A stretch of 64,000 nucleotides of DNA, from assembly GCA_020633975.1 (NCBI GenBank), contig JACKCR010000013.1:1-64000 (forward strand), read 5' to 3'. The stretch is from Candidatus Eiseniibacteriota bacterium. Its GTDB lineage: Bacteria > Eisenbacteria > RBG-16-71-46 > CAIMUX01. This document shows positions 50,450 to 59,407 of the stretch, one piece after another (position 1 is the first letter of the stretch; each line of letters begins with the position of its first letter). The notes beneath the pieces were generated by a model. That model saw only the letters and a list, made by a program, of their open reading frames with translations, made no database searches and was not told the DNA's origin. The translations under genes were made by a program, and so were the position numbers.

Positions 50450-53293
50450 ATGGGAAGGAGCGAAGGGAGACGTGACGAGAGGCCGGCGCCGCGGCTCACC
50501 TCTCTCGATCTCCACTTCACCCCAGAGACGGATCTCGGTCGGCTCGACGAGATCGTCCTGGGTTGGGAGGGCCGGCCGCCGGCTCGCAGGTCCAGGGCGC
50601 GGCACTGGAAGACCAACGCGAGGACCGACGTGTTCGCCGCCGTGCTCGCCCTCCTCGTCCTGCGCGGACGTGGTGGCCCGGAGCGCGCCGTCCTCGATAG
50701 TCGGAACGGCCGGGGCGAGCAGGACCTCTGCGCCAAGCTGCACGATCTCTGGCACAGCCCGCGAAAGCGGATCGAGTCCCATTGGCTCGACGCCGTCTTC
50801 GACGAAGGGACGGAGGAGTTGCCGTCGCCTCTTGCCGTCCTGCTCGAACGCTCGGGCGGGCGGATGACGTGTACGGTGCGGCTCCGGAGCGGCACCCCGC
50901 GCGTGACCTTCTATAAGGATGGAGAGGTCGTTCCGGATCGGCGACTCCGCAGCTTCCTCCAAGCGAACTTCGCCATCGCTGTTCCCGAAGGGGACGAACG
51001 ATCCGTCCACCCGTGCCTTCCTGCCTACGGAGACGAGTTCGTCGGGCGCGAAGGCGACCTCGAAGAGGTTGCGACGCTCGTCCGAACGAATCGGCTCGTC
51101 ACTTTGGTTGGCCCCCCCGGTGTTGGAAAGACGCGGTTGGCGATCGAGGTGGCGGCACGAATCAGTGGAGATGGCATCCGGCAGGCGCTTGTCCGCGATG
51201 CGGCCGTCCGTGACGCGGCCCTCCGCGACGCCGCCCACCGCGATGCGGCCCACCGCGATGCGGCCGTCCGTGATGCAGCCCAGGTCGTCGACGGCATCGA
51301 GTGGGTGGATCTCGAGATTGCGCAAACAGAGAGGGACGTCGTCGTTGCCTTCGCCAGAGTATTGTGGGGTGATTCGGAGAAGGAGCGCCCCCCTGAGGAC
51401 CTCGAAAACCTGGTCGATCGGCTTCGGACACGAAGAGTGCTGATCCTTCTCGACAACTGCGAGACCGCGCTCGATCCGGTCGGCAGGCTCCTCGGAAGGG
51501 TCCTGGAGGGCCCGCGGGGCGCGTCGTTCCTCGCTACCTCGATCGAGTCGATTGGAGTACGCACCGAGCGGTGTCACATCGTGCAGCCGCTTCCTGTCCC
51601 TGGCGTGGAAGTGGACCCTCGAGAGGCACTACGTTCTCCTGCGGTGCGGCTGTTTCGAAGCCGCTCCGAGGCGTCGGGGGTTCCGATCGAGGAGACTCGA
51701 GAGACGATCGTCTCGATACTTGGGGTCTGCCGGTTCCTCGGAGGACTTCCGCTCGGGATCGAACTCGCCGCCGCGTCGCTTCATCGATTCGGGTTGAGTG
51801 AGCTGACCGAGTTGCTCGAACGTCACCTCGAGTTGGTGCGTTCGGCCGATCGCTCCGGTCCGGTGAGACACGAGAGTCTCCATTCCGTCGTCGAATGGAC
51901 CTATTCGCTCCTCTCCGAGAGTGAGCGCCAGGTGTTGGCCTGCCTGGCGGTCTTTCCCTCCGACTGGTCCACCGGTTCGGTCGGGCCGATCTGTGAGGGC
52001 GCGGGCCTCTCCGAGGACGAGTCGCTCGCAGCCCATGCTCGACTCGCCCAACGGAACGTCGTTTCGGCACTGACTCCGGCGACAGAGAGGCGTTGGACCT
52101 TCCTGCCGTTCCTGCGTGCCTTTGCCCGACGGAGGCTCGAGGAGCACCCGCTGCGGGAGGCAGTCGTCGAGTCGTTCGAGCGACACTTCCTCGAACGACT
52201 GGAGTCGCTGTCGACATTGCCGTCCGAGTCTCTGGGTGATGCGACTCGCCAGCTCGTGCCGGAAGCCGACAACCTACGGAGCGGTGCGCTCTCTGCACTT
52301 CGTGGCGGCCGTACGGAGAGGGCACTCCAGTTCGCTCTGAACCTCGAACGTCTGTGGCTTGCCATGGGCACGTGGTCGGACGGAATCGAACTGTGTCGAG
52401 AGCTCTTGAGCGCGTCCGGACTCGACACCAAGGTGACCCCGCGCGTTTCTCGGCTCGCGGCGAGTCTCGAGTATCGTCGTGGTGACATCGCTTCGGCACG
52501 AACGCACTATCAGCGATCGCTCGATCTGGCGGAGGAAGTGGGCGATGCAAACGAAGTCGCCCATGCGCTCCACGGCCTGGGAACGATCTCGTTCCGTACC
52601 GGGCAGCTCGACGACGCGGAGTCGTACTTCCAGCAAGCCAGCCGAACCTGGTCGGATCGCGACGACGAACGTCTTCTCCTCAACGTTTGGAACAACCTCG
52701 CCGCCATCGCCGCGACTCAGGGACGCCTCGACGCGGCAGCGGAACGTTTCAGCCGGGTGATCGAGATGGCGAGACGGCTCGGCGAACGTAGGACGCTCGG
52801 AAGTGTGCTCATGAACTACGGCATCGTGCAGTGGCGACGGAACGATCTCGATGCGGCGATGGACTGCTTGGAGCGTGGCCTCGAAGTAGCTCGAGGCGAG
52901 AACGATCCTTGGGGACAGGCCAACGCGTGGGGCAGTCTCGGCGTACTCCATCTGCAGAGGGGGAACCGGGAGTCGTCGCGCACGTGTCACTCACGGAGTC
53001 TCGCGCTCCGGGAACAGCTGGGTGACCTCGCCGGGATCGCGTCGTCTCTCGAAGGGTTTGCGCGACTCGCCGTCGAAGAGCGCGAGCCGGCCCGCGCGAT
53101 CCGACTCGCCTCTGCTGCACTCTCCCTTCGCGCCGACCATGAACTTGCGCTGACCGAAGAGAACCGTCGCGAGGTGGAGCGCACGATCGAAGAGGCGACG
53201 CGGAGCGTGTCACCCGAGGTGGCGACGCAGGAAACACAGATGGGAGCGACGCTCTCTGCGGAGGAGGCGATCTCATTGGCGCTGGGCCGGTGA
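50450..53293 (+). CDS. STAND-type ATPase-TPR regulator with an unrecognised N-terminal domain
   Basis: 947 residues from ATG 50450 (AGGAG 8 bp upstream). Residues 1-190 have no recognised fold (SLDLHFTPETDLGRLDEIVLG...ARTDVFAAVLALLVLRG); no kinase or obvious HTH. The ATPase begins FVGREGDLEEVATLV, Walker A GPPGVGKT at 221-228, Walker B RVLILLDNCETAL, and LATSIESIGV. A winged-helix region is near ESLHSVVEWTYSLLSESERQVL. From about 650 on there are TPR repeats, ending ATLSAEEAISLALGR as in AfsR/LuxR-ATPase proteins. Six VRDAA-like pentapeptides at 248-277 interrupt the ATPase between Walker A and B. Same architecture as the kinase fusion at 10.9 kb, minus the kinase. Confidence 0.85.
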   Translation: MGRSEGRRDERPAPRLTSLDLHFTPETDLGRLDEIVLGWEGRPPARRSRARHWKTNARTDVFAAVLALLVLRGRGGPERAVLDSRNGRGEQDLCAKLHDLWHSPRKRIESHWLDAVFDEGTEELPSPLAVLLERSGGRMTCTVRLRSGTPRVTFYKDGEVVPDRRLRSFLQANFAIAVPEGDERSVHPCLPAYGDEFVGREGDLEEVATLVRTNRLVTLVGPPGVGKTRLAIEVAARISGDGIRQALVRDAAVRDAALRDAAHRDAAHRDAAVRDAAQVVDGIEWVDLEIAQTERDVVVAFARVLWGDSEKERPPEDLENLVDRLRTRRVLILLDNCETALDPVGRLLGRVLEGPRGASFLATSIESIGVRTERCHIVQPLPVPGVEVDPREALRSPAVRLFRSRSEASGVPIEETRETIVSILGVCRFLGGLPLGIELAAASLHRFGLSELTELLERHLELVRSADRSGPVRHESLHSVVEWTYSLLSESERQVLACLAVFPSDWSTGSVGPICEGAGLSEDESLAAHARLAQRNVVSALTPATERRWTFLPFLRAFARRRLEEHPLREAVVESFERHFLERLESLSTLPSESLGDATRQLVPEADNLRSGALSALRGGRTERALQFALNLERLWLAMGTWSDGIELCRELLSASGLDTKVTPRVSRLAASLEYRRGDIASARTHYQRSLDLAEEVGDANEVAHALHGLGTISFRTGQLDDAESYFQQASRTWSDRDDERLLLNVWNNLAAIAATQGRLDAAAERFSRVIEMARRLGERRTLGSVLMNYGIVQWRRNDLDAAMDCLERGLEVARGENDPWGQANAWGSLGVLHLQRGNRESSRTCHSRSLALREQLGDLAGIASSLEGFARLAVEEREPARAIRLASAALSLRADHELALTEENRREVERTIEEATRSVSPEVATQETQMGATLSAEEAISLALGR
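51191..51280 (+). repeat. Six 15-bp tandem repeats inside an ATPase domain
   Basis: Units at 51191, 51206, 51221, 51236, 51251 and 51266, each 15 bp of the form SWCCGYGAYGCNGCC. They encode VRDAA, VRDAA, LRDAA, HRDAA, HRDAA, VRDAA. The fourth and fifth units are identical at the DNA level, a sign of recent duplication. Confidence 0.9.
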
Positions 53294-53297
53294 CGCC

Positions 53298-53339
53298 GCG
53301 CCGATGATCTTGCGCCGATGACTTTGCGTCGGTGAGGCT
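53298..53339. repeat. 14-bp tandem repeats downstream of the ATPase-TPR gene
   Basis: Three units at 53298, 53312 and 53326 of about GCGCCGATGANYTT, the third diverged. Similar GCGTCGATGA and GCGATGACA fragments occur to 53420. Non-coding; fills part of the 240-bp gap before the lipoprotein gene. Confidence 0.65.
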
Positions 53340-53533
53340 GTGGTGAAGACTACTCGTCGGTGGAGCAGCGTCGAGGATCCGCTGCAATGGTATTGCGTCG
53401 ATGAAACCCCTGCGATGACACCGGGGTGACAGCCTTCGCCCGATACGTCACCGCCTCCCGGATCGAGATTCGCCTTGTCTGTGTACCCTCTATCTGACGC
53501 CGGAGCTCCGGTGAACGATAGGAGGGGCAACCC

Positions 53534-53962
53534 ATGAAACCGACACGACTCTCTTACTGGCTCGTTGTGAGTCTCATGTTCCTCAACGCGTGCGGCACGT
53601 CCGAGACGCACAAGTCGCAAGGGTGCCAGGTCTCCGAGCCAGAGACCGAAAGCTACGGGACCGGAAGCATCGAGGGAACGCTGCTCTTTGATGGCAATCC
53701 CGTTCCGTTCGATACGGTCATGGTGGAACGAAGCGTCGCGTACGGTGATCTCTGCATCGGATGCTGGCGTCCGCGTACGAAGGTGGAGGAGCACTTCACG
53801 ATCTCGGGCACTGACGGAACGTTCGTGTTCGGCGACCTCGTGACGGGCCCAGGGGAGTGGGACCTCAAGATCCCGTTCCGCCGCGATCGGTGGGCCAGCA
53901 CCCGAGTCGTGATCGTCGAGGGAGAGGTCACCCACAAGGACCTGGTGATGCGCGAGCGCTGA
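53534..53962 (+). CDS. Small lipoprotein with a carboxypeptidase-regulatory-like fold
   Basis: 142 residues from ATG 53534 after AGGAGG. Signal peptide ending in lipobox MFLNAC, so it is a lipoprotein. The mature part GSIEGTLLFDGNPVPFDTVMVERS...GTDGTFVFGDLVTGPGEWDLKIP has the layout of a single transthyretin/carboxypeptidase-regulatory-like beta sandwich (a G.V.....P...V.V......T..dG.F....l..G). A GDLCIGCWRP segment adds a CxxC pair. Function unknown; probably a single-gene unit. Confidence 0.8.
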   Translation: MKPTRLSYWLVVSLMFLNACGTSETHKSQGCQVSEPETESYGTGSIEGTLLFDGNPVPFDTVMVERSVAYGDLCIGCWRPRTKVEEHFTISGTDGTFVFGDLVTGPGEWDLKIPFRRDRWASTRVVIVEGEVTHKDLVMRER

Positions 53963-54155
53963 GCCCTTGGCGAGGGAGGGCGGTGGCGAAGGGGATCCGC
54001 GCCTGGAGACGCTGCCCGTCCTCGTTGACGTGTGTGCGTTGCCATAGGGCGAAGCAGGAACGAAGGGCGGTCCGAAATCCGGACCGCCCATCCTGTTGCT
54101 GGCGTTTCAAGGAAGTCCCGACTTCTGGGGACGCGGAGCGAACGCCCCGTTCGGA

Positions 54156-54545
54156 CTACCGGGTCAGTACGACGTTGCCTCGTGCATATTCCCGTCCCGA
54201 TTGGGCGAGATAGAAGTACACGCCGGACGGAAGCCGTTGCCCGTCCAGCCCGCGTCCGTCCCAAGTCCAACTCGTGAGCCCGGTGCCGGAGTCATCCCGG
54301 AACTGAGCGACGCGCCTGCCCTGTACGTCGACGAGTACGACGCCGGTGGGTTCATCCAACGGGGACGAGAGCAGGAAGCGGGGCTGTGAACCAGGGTTCC
54401 CCTGAATCTCGAGCCAATCGATCGCCGTTGCGGAAGGGCTTTCGGGAAGTGTCGCCACAACCGGTTGCTCGACGTAGACGGTGAACTGGCCGCTGTTGTC
54501 CACGTTGCCTAGTCCTCCGCCGTTCACGGAGCTGCCTCTCTTCAC
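54156..54545 (-). pseudogene. Orphan C-terminal sorting-domain fragment of a lost secreted protein
   Basis: 129 codons from GTG 54545 with an in-frame TAG 9 bp upstream. There is no signal peptide. The sequence is a short linker (NSGQFTVYVEQPVVATLPES) and a sorting domain (GVVLVDVQGRRVAQFRDD...RLPSGVYFYLAQSGRE...VVLTR). Such tails are otherwise always at the end of large exported proteins in this window, so this is most likely the 3' remnant of a truncated gene. The break lies next to the 5' end of the decayed sulfatase, suggesting one deletion removed both N-terminal parts. Confidence 0.6.
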
Positions 54546-54550
54546 AGGTC

Positions 54551-55772
54551 TCTACCTACCAGCCACGCTACGACGCAGCCGTTGAGTCGGCTCGGCGACT
54601 CTATGCAACGATGGCAGAGATTCTCCGGAGACTGCGGGTATCTGTGTGCAGGGATCGTGAGCAGTCCGTATCTGCGTGCGGGTACAATCTGTCGCAGGGA
54701 TTCGAGCACTACGACGAGGAGCTTGCCACGTCGCTCAGTGCGAGGACTGACGAGGTCCGGAGTCACGCCGGCCGCGCATCAGGACGTGACGAGCCCTGGC
54801 ATGCTGGAGAAGCTGACTCGGTTTCTGACCGAGGAACGGGACCCGGAGCGCCCGCTCTTTCTCTTCGCGTACTTCTGGGACCCGCACTACGACTACATCC
54901 CGCCGTCTCCCTACGACACTCTGTTCGTCGGGCCGGAGTGCGTACCGGTGGATCTGTCGCAGTACGAGGTGTCCACCTTGGGCCAGAGCGGCATCGCGCC
55001 GGGCCAGGCGGAACTACGCCAGGTCAAAGGCGTTCCGGCCAGAGCGGCATCGCGCCGGGCGAGCTGGCCTACGTCCTATCGCAGTACTACGGAGAGATCC
55101 GTTGGACGGACTGGCATCTCGGTCGTCTCACCGATCTTCTCGAGGCCGAGGGACTCTGGAGTCGTCGCTCGTGATCGTCACTTCGGACCATGGTGAGGAG
55201 TTCTTCGATCACGGAAACAAGGCACAAGAAAGGGCTCTGGCGAGACCGTCCAGGTGCCGCTAGCCGTGAAGTTCCCTAAGGGAGCGCAGGGGAACGCGGA
55301 CTGGATGACCGGCGTTCAGGATCGACTCGTGAGCCTGGTCGACGTGCTGCCTACCGTGCTCGAAGTCACCGGCACCGAGTCTCCCGGTCCGCTTCCGGGC
55401 GGTCCCTCCTTGCGCCTCCCGTACTGCCGAGGATCCGATCTTCACGAACTCGATTCTGTCCACTACGCGGTCGACGACCCTACGCTTTCCCAACGGACGA
55501 GCGAGAAGTGGTACGGAATCCGTGAAGGCGATCACAAGCTGATCGTGGTCCCGAGTGCGAAGCGGGTCGAACTCTACGACTTGGTGGCGGATCCGGGAGA
55601 GAAGGTGAACTTGGCGCAGCGGGATGCTTCGGTGGCCCGGAGTCTCATGGTTCACATGACCGATGGGTTCCAGGTCATGGCGAACCTGGGACAGCTCTAT
55701 GTCGCGGGCGGTGAGGCGGAGCTGAGTCCGGAGGCGAAGGAGCAGCTTCGGTCACTTGGATACATCCGCTGA
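54551..55772 (+). pseudogene. Decayed arylsulfatase-family gene
   Basis: Sulfatase pieces follow in order but in changing frames: ARRLYATMAEILR; GYLCAGIVSSPYLRAGT; NLSQGFEHYDEELATSLS; MLEKLTRFLTEERDPE then PLFLFAYFWDPHYDYIPP; LSQYYGEIRWTDWHLGRL; SLVIVTSDHGEEFFDHGN; and a final intact stretch VPLAVKFPKGAQGN...KWYGIREGDHKLIVV...QLRSLGYIR (55254-55772). At least four frame changes are needed, near 54690, 54780, 54985 and 55160-55230. The first 60 or so residues with the catalytic Cx(P/S)xR formylglycine site are missing. A 24-bp duplication adds to the damage. Confidence 0.85.
54981..55060 (+). repeat. 24-bp direct repeat inside the sulfatase pseudogene
   Basis: The 24-mer beginning GGCCAGAGCGGCATCGCGCC occurs at 54981-55004 and again at 55037-55060, 56 bp apart, with GCCAGGC/GGTCAAAGG-type intervening sequence. 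It looks like a local tandem duplication after or during loss of function. Confidence 0.8.
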
Positions 55773-55825
55773 GTCTGTCGGCAGTGGGCCGGTGTGCGCG
55801 CCGGTTTCGCGTATCCCGCCTCAGG

Positions 55826-58162
55826 TCACCTCGATCCATCCGCCCGCTGCACGACGACCCTGCACACTTCCGAACCTCCCGCCACGCTCACACGCGCGAA
55901 GAACACTCCGTTCGGCACGACCCGCCCCTGGTCTGTCTCGAGGTCCCACGTCAGCTCGTGAGATCCGGCGGACATCTCTTGGTCGACCAGTGTTCGGATC
56001 GAGCGCCCGGTCAGGTCGTGCAAGGTCACGCGCGTCCGAGCTGCGTGTGCGATCTGGAAACCGAGCACGCAGTGATCGGAGACCGGGGTCGAAGACCAGA
56101 ACGTTCCGGGGACGAGTGCTTCGCTTGGCCCGTTCTGGCCAGCCGCGTTCCCGCTCGGCTCGTAGAGTGCGTCGTCTCCGGCAGAGCCCTCGCCAGCGGG
56201 GCCTTGGTCTCCGTCGGTCTCGACGCCTGTTACTTCGAAGTGTCGGATCGTGAATTCGTCGCGGACGACTCCTTGGTCGTCCAGGAACGTCACGTGGAGA
56301 CGGAGATCTTCGATGTCGAGGATGAGCGAGCCGAGTTCGTTCAGTGAGGTGACCATGACGGGGTGGTCGAGCGTTCCTCCGCCGGTGGTCGATGAGCTAC
56401 CGGCGACCGTGTAGACGGTCCCGGCGTGCGGAGTGGACGGCGGCTTCTGGTAGGCGCCATCCCCCGACTCGGAGCCGTCGCCTCCGTCTTCGATCATCGC
56501 TGGAGTGAACTCGTTCGAGTAGCCGTAGTGACCGTCGATGAGGTACGAGCGCTCGTAGACATGACTGTGCCCGCATAGGACGAGGTCGATGCCGCCGGCT
56601 TCGAGGATCGGAAGCGCGTTCTCACGCATCTCCGTCATGCGTCCGGAGCTGTCGCCGTCGTCGTCCGAGTCGTGGGATCCTTTCGTGTACGGGGGGTGGT
56701 GCCAGAACGCGACCTTCCACGGCTGATCCGTCGCCGCGAGGTCCTGGGCGAGCCAGGTGAGCATCGCGCCGTTGGGGCTCCGGTCCGTTTCGTCAGAGTC
56801 GAGGCAGATGAAGTGGGTGTTGGCATAGTCGAAGGAGTAGTACGCCTCGGTGCCTGAGGGAAGGCCACCGGCCTCTCCTGCGGTCGGGAGCGTGAAGATC
56901 TCGTAGTAGTCGTTGTTGTCCCCGGCGTGCAGGTCGTCGTGGTTGCCGCGCGTGGGCCATACGACGGTCCGCTCGAGGATCGTGGGATAGGTCTCGAAGA
57001 CGGCGGCCTGGTACTGCTCGTCCGTCCCCGCGTCGTACGCGTTGTCTCCCAGCATGAGGAAGAGATCGGCCGGGTCCACGCCAGCGAAGCCGAGGTACGC
57101 GTCGCGTACGTCCCGTGCGTTCTGATTCGCGAGTCCGGAGTCGCCGACGATCCAGGCGCGGAACGCATCGGTGGTGCCTCGGGGTGGTGAGGTCGAGAAG
57201 GTATGGTCGACGTCACCGCCCGCCAATACTGCGTCGCCTGTCCCCACGGCGTAGTAGTAGGTCGTGCCGGAAGTCAAGCCGCTCAAGAGGACCTCGTGTT
57301 CGGTGGTGAAGGTTCCGTCCGTCATCGACTGATTGAGCTGATCGGGGGCGGATCCGTAGTCGACCTGACTCGCGGTCGGAACGTTGGTCCTCCAACGAAC
57401 GACGACGCCGGTCTCGGTGCCGACCTGGAGGTAGGGGCCACGCAGCAACGCGGGCGCGTCGTCCAAGTAGGTGAGCTCTGCATCCCAAGCGAGATCGCTG
57501 CTGCTCGCACTTCGTTGATGGACCTCGACTGCGAGATGGTTCGTTCCAGAAACCAGGAAGGGCGCCCACTCAGTCAGGTCGTAGAGTTCGTAGTCTGTCG
57601 CTTCGTGACTTCCGCTCGCATAGGTGCCCCAGTCGACGATCCCGGACGGCATCGAGAGGCGCAGCACCTCTTCGCCGTTCAAGTAGACGATGACTCCGTC
57701 GTCGTAGCGGGCCCGGAGGAACAACGCCGTGACGAGTCCCGGGTCGATCGGCAGGTCGAACGTTCTCCGGAAGTACTCCGTCGGGTACTTGTCGAACGGA
57801 TCCGGTCCGTAGGAAAGGGTCGTGACGACGAAGTCGTCCCCGTACCCGAGCGGCCCGGGGCCTTCACTCCAGGCCGAGTCGTCGTAGCCTGGAAGGGACC
57901 ATGCCGTTCCGAGGTCGACTCCGCTGTCGTCGTACTTCCAGACACCGCCCTCGGGCACGAGCGTTTCGGCGTGGCTCGTGCTAGCCGAGAAAGACGTGAG
58001 GGCGAGCAGCGCGGCCGCGAGCAGCGTTGCGCCGAACCGCTTTGCGGCGAACCGCGTCGCGGCGAACGGCGTGGCCGCGAACGGTGCGGCTGCGAATGGC
58101 GTGCCTGCGGACGGTGTGGCCGCGAACAGGGTGGGTCTGAGTGGCGGAAGTATGTCGGTCAC
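55826..58162 (-). CDS. Secreted purple-acid-phosphatase-like metallophosphoesterase with sorting tail
   Basis: 778 residues, GTG 58162 after AAGGAG. An unusual signal region is made of repeated FAATP/FAATR pentapeptides before LLAAALLALTSFSASTSHA. Residues about 65-230 are a beta-rich accessory domain, 235-330 a fibronectin-III/PAP N-terminal domain (LLRGPYLQVGTETGVVVRWRTN...LTSGTTYYYAVG). The catalytic domain has IVGDSG, LMLGDNAYDAGTDEQY, PTRGNHDDL, WHHPPYTKG and CGHSHVYERSYLIDGHYG, all metal ligands present. The last 90 residues are a sorting tail (RTRVTLHDLTGRSIRTL ... GVFFARVSVAG). Overlaps the upstream TPR gene's stop by 4 bp. Confidence 0.9.
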   Translation of the reverse strand: MTDILPPLRPTLFAATPSAGTPFAAAPFAATPFAATRFAAKRFGATLLAAALLALTSFSASTSHAETLVPEGGVWKYDDSGVDLGTAWSLPGYDDSAWSEGPGPLGYGDDFVVTTLSYGPDPFDKYPTEYFRRTFDLPIDPGLVTALFLRARYDDGVIVYLNGEEVLRLSMPSGIVDWGTYASGSHEATDYELYDLTEWAPFLVSGTNHLAVEVHQRSASSSDLAWDAELTYLDDAPALLRGPYLQVGTETGVVVRWRTNVPTASQVDYGSAPDQLNQSMTDGTFTTEHEVLLSGLTSGTTYYYAVGTGDAVLAGGDVDHTFSTSPPRGTTDAFRAWIVGDSGLANQNARDVRDAYLGFAGVDPADLFLMLGDNAYDAGTDEQYQAAVFETYPTILERTVVWPTRGNHDDLHAGDNNDYYEIFTLPTAGEAGGLPSGTEAYYSFDYANTHFICLDSDETDRSPNGAMLTWLAQDLAATDQPWKVAFWHHPPYTKGSHDSDDDGDSSGRMTEMRENALPILEAGGIDLVLCGHSHVYERSYLIDGHYGYSNEFTPAMIEDGGDGSESGDGAYQKPPSTPHAGTVYTVAGSSSTTGGGTLDHPVMVTSLNELGSLILDIEDLRLHVTFLDDQGVVRDEFTIRHFEVTGVETDGDQGPAGEGSAGDDALYEPSGNAAGQNGPSEALVPGTFWSSTPVSDHCVLGFQIAHAARTRVTLHDLTGRSIRTLVDQEMSAGSHELTWDLETDQGRVVPNGVFFARVSVAGGSEVCRVVVQRADGSR
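58029..58133 (-). repeat. Seven 15-bp tandem repeats encoding a signal-peptide extension
   Basis: Units of 15 bp start at 58029, 58044, 58059, 58074, 58089, 58104 and 58119. Plus-strand form is about GCBGCGAACSGYGTG. On the minus strand they encode pentapeptides of the type TPFAA / TRFAA / TLFAA ahead of the hydrophobic core of the phosphatase signal peptide. Confidence 0.9.
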
Positions 58163-59079
58163 GGCTGGCTCCTTGGTGTGTCGACATCGGTGCCGGGTGC
58201 GCGCGCACAGGTTTCGAGGATCTCCGTCGCACGCGTTCTGCGGGCGCGATCATCCGGTGTACTCAGCCCGTTCCCCGCTTGCCGATCGAGTCGTTCGGCG
58301 AGGTCGATTGCCACGGCTGCAGCTTCCGTGAAGTCGCCTGCCGCGAGGAGGATCTCGGCGCGGAGTTCGAGGAGTGGCTCTGTCTTTGCATAGAAGTGCT
58401 CGAGGCTGGCGACGCGGCGGAGCGCGTCGTCCCATTGCTCGAGCTGCCGCGACAGCTCGATTCCACGGAGCTCCAGGCCGATCGAAGTCCCCAGACGGGT
58501 GCGTCCCTCGTCCAGGACTCGGAGCGCTTCCTCCGGAGGGAGGAGAGCGGACAGGGTGAGGAAGTCATCGGGGCTGGGAGCCGGGTCTTGCTCGAGTGCC
58601 AAGGAAAGGTCCTGGACCGCGGCAGCGGTGTCGCCGAGCGCCAGCCATAGTTCGCCGCGGAGACGTTGCGCCGAGGCGTCACTCGGGTCGCGGCCGAGTA
58701 GTTCATTCAGTTCGCGGAGTGCTCCTGGCGTGTCCCCGCGTGTGGCCCTGATCTTCGCTCGGACGCGGGCTGCCGCTGCGGACCGCGGGTGGAGCGCTTC
58801 CGCCCACTCCACCTCGACGGCCGCCGAGTCCAGGCGGCCTGTCTCGAGGAATAGAGCCGCCCGCTCGAGGTGAGGACGCGGATCGTAGGGGTCGTGCGAT
58901 GACCAGTCGGAGAGCCGGTGCAGCCGAGTCTCCGTCGTACCGTGGGCGAACGACGACGGCACGCGGTACGAGAGCAGCACGAGCAGTGTTCCCAGCACCG
59001 CGATTGCGATCGCGATCGTGCCGAGGAACGATCGTCTGGGTTGCACCGACGGCCTCCATCTTTGTCCGCGAACGCGCAT
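58159..59079 (-). CDS. Membrane-anchored TPR protein
   Basis: About 306 residues; ATG 59079, with GTG 59082 adjacent. An N-terminal membrane anchor (FLGTIAIAIAVLGTLLVLLSY) is followed by TPR-type helical pairs (HLERAALFLETGRLDSAAVEVEWAEALHP, GALRELNELLGRDPSDASAQRLRGELWLALGDTAAAVQDL, LELRAEILLAAGDFTEAAAVAIDLAERL). Periplasmic repeats on a single anchor are expected. Its TGA overlaps the GTG of the secreted phosphatase gene, so the two are translationally coupled; it may assist export or surface assembly of that protein. No specific family recognised. Confidence 0.8.
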   Translation of the reverse strand: MRVRGQRWRPSVQPRRSFLGTIAIAIAVLGTLLVLLSYRVPSSFAHGTTETRLHRLSDWSSHDPYDPRPHLERAALFLETGRLDSAAVEVEWAEALHPRSAAAARVRAKIRATRGDTPGALRELNELLGRDPSDASAQRLRGELWLALGDTAAAVQDLSLALEQDPAPSPDDFLTLSALLPPEEALRVLDEGRTRLGTSIGLELRGIELSRQLEQWDDALRRVASLEHFYAKTEPLLELRAEILLAAGDFTEAAAVAIDLAERLDRQAGNGLSTPDDRARRTRATEILETCARAPGTDVDTPRSQP

Positions 59080-59407
59080 CACGGAGCGGTGTCAGGGCCC
59101 TAGGCTGCGAACCGGTCCGTCCGAATCGGAGGCGAGACGATTCGCCCGAATAGAGAGGGGGACGGGTTCGAGTGAGGTGAGTATCTTGGAGCGGGGGCTC
59201 GAGAGGCAACTGGCGAGGCGCATCGTCCGATGCGGGTGACCGCGTTCGACGGGTCGAGCTCCGAACCCTCGGGCCGGAGCTACGCCTCGATTCGTTCCTG
59301 CTCCACGGCAACGACGTGGAGAACGAGTGTGGCGCAATCGAAACCCAGGTGTAGGGACTTCAGGGCGAAGGACGCTGAGGCTGTGCCAGACCAAACCCTG
59401 TCGCGGG
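59080..59407. other. Intergenic region, about 325 bp
   Basis: Between the TPR gene start and the 3' end of the SpoVG-domain gene. No gene, strong hairpin or repeat was recognised; the plus strand frames are short and atypical. Confidence 0.35.

Noticed and set aside
50354-51280. Repeat clusters as a CRISPR array
   Set aside because: Units are contiguous without spacers, lie in or beside a coding frame, and no cas gene is present.
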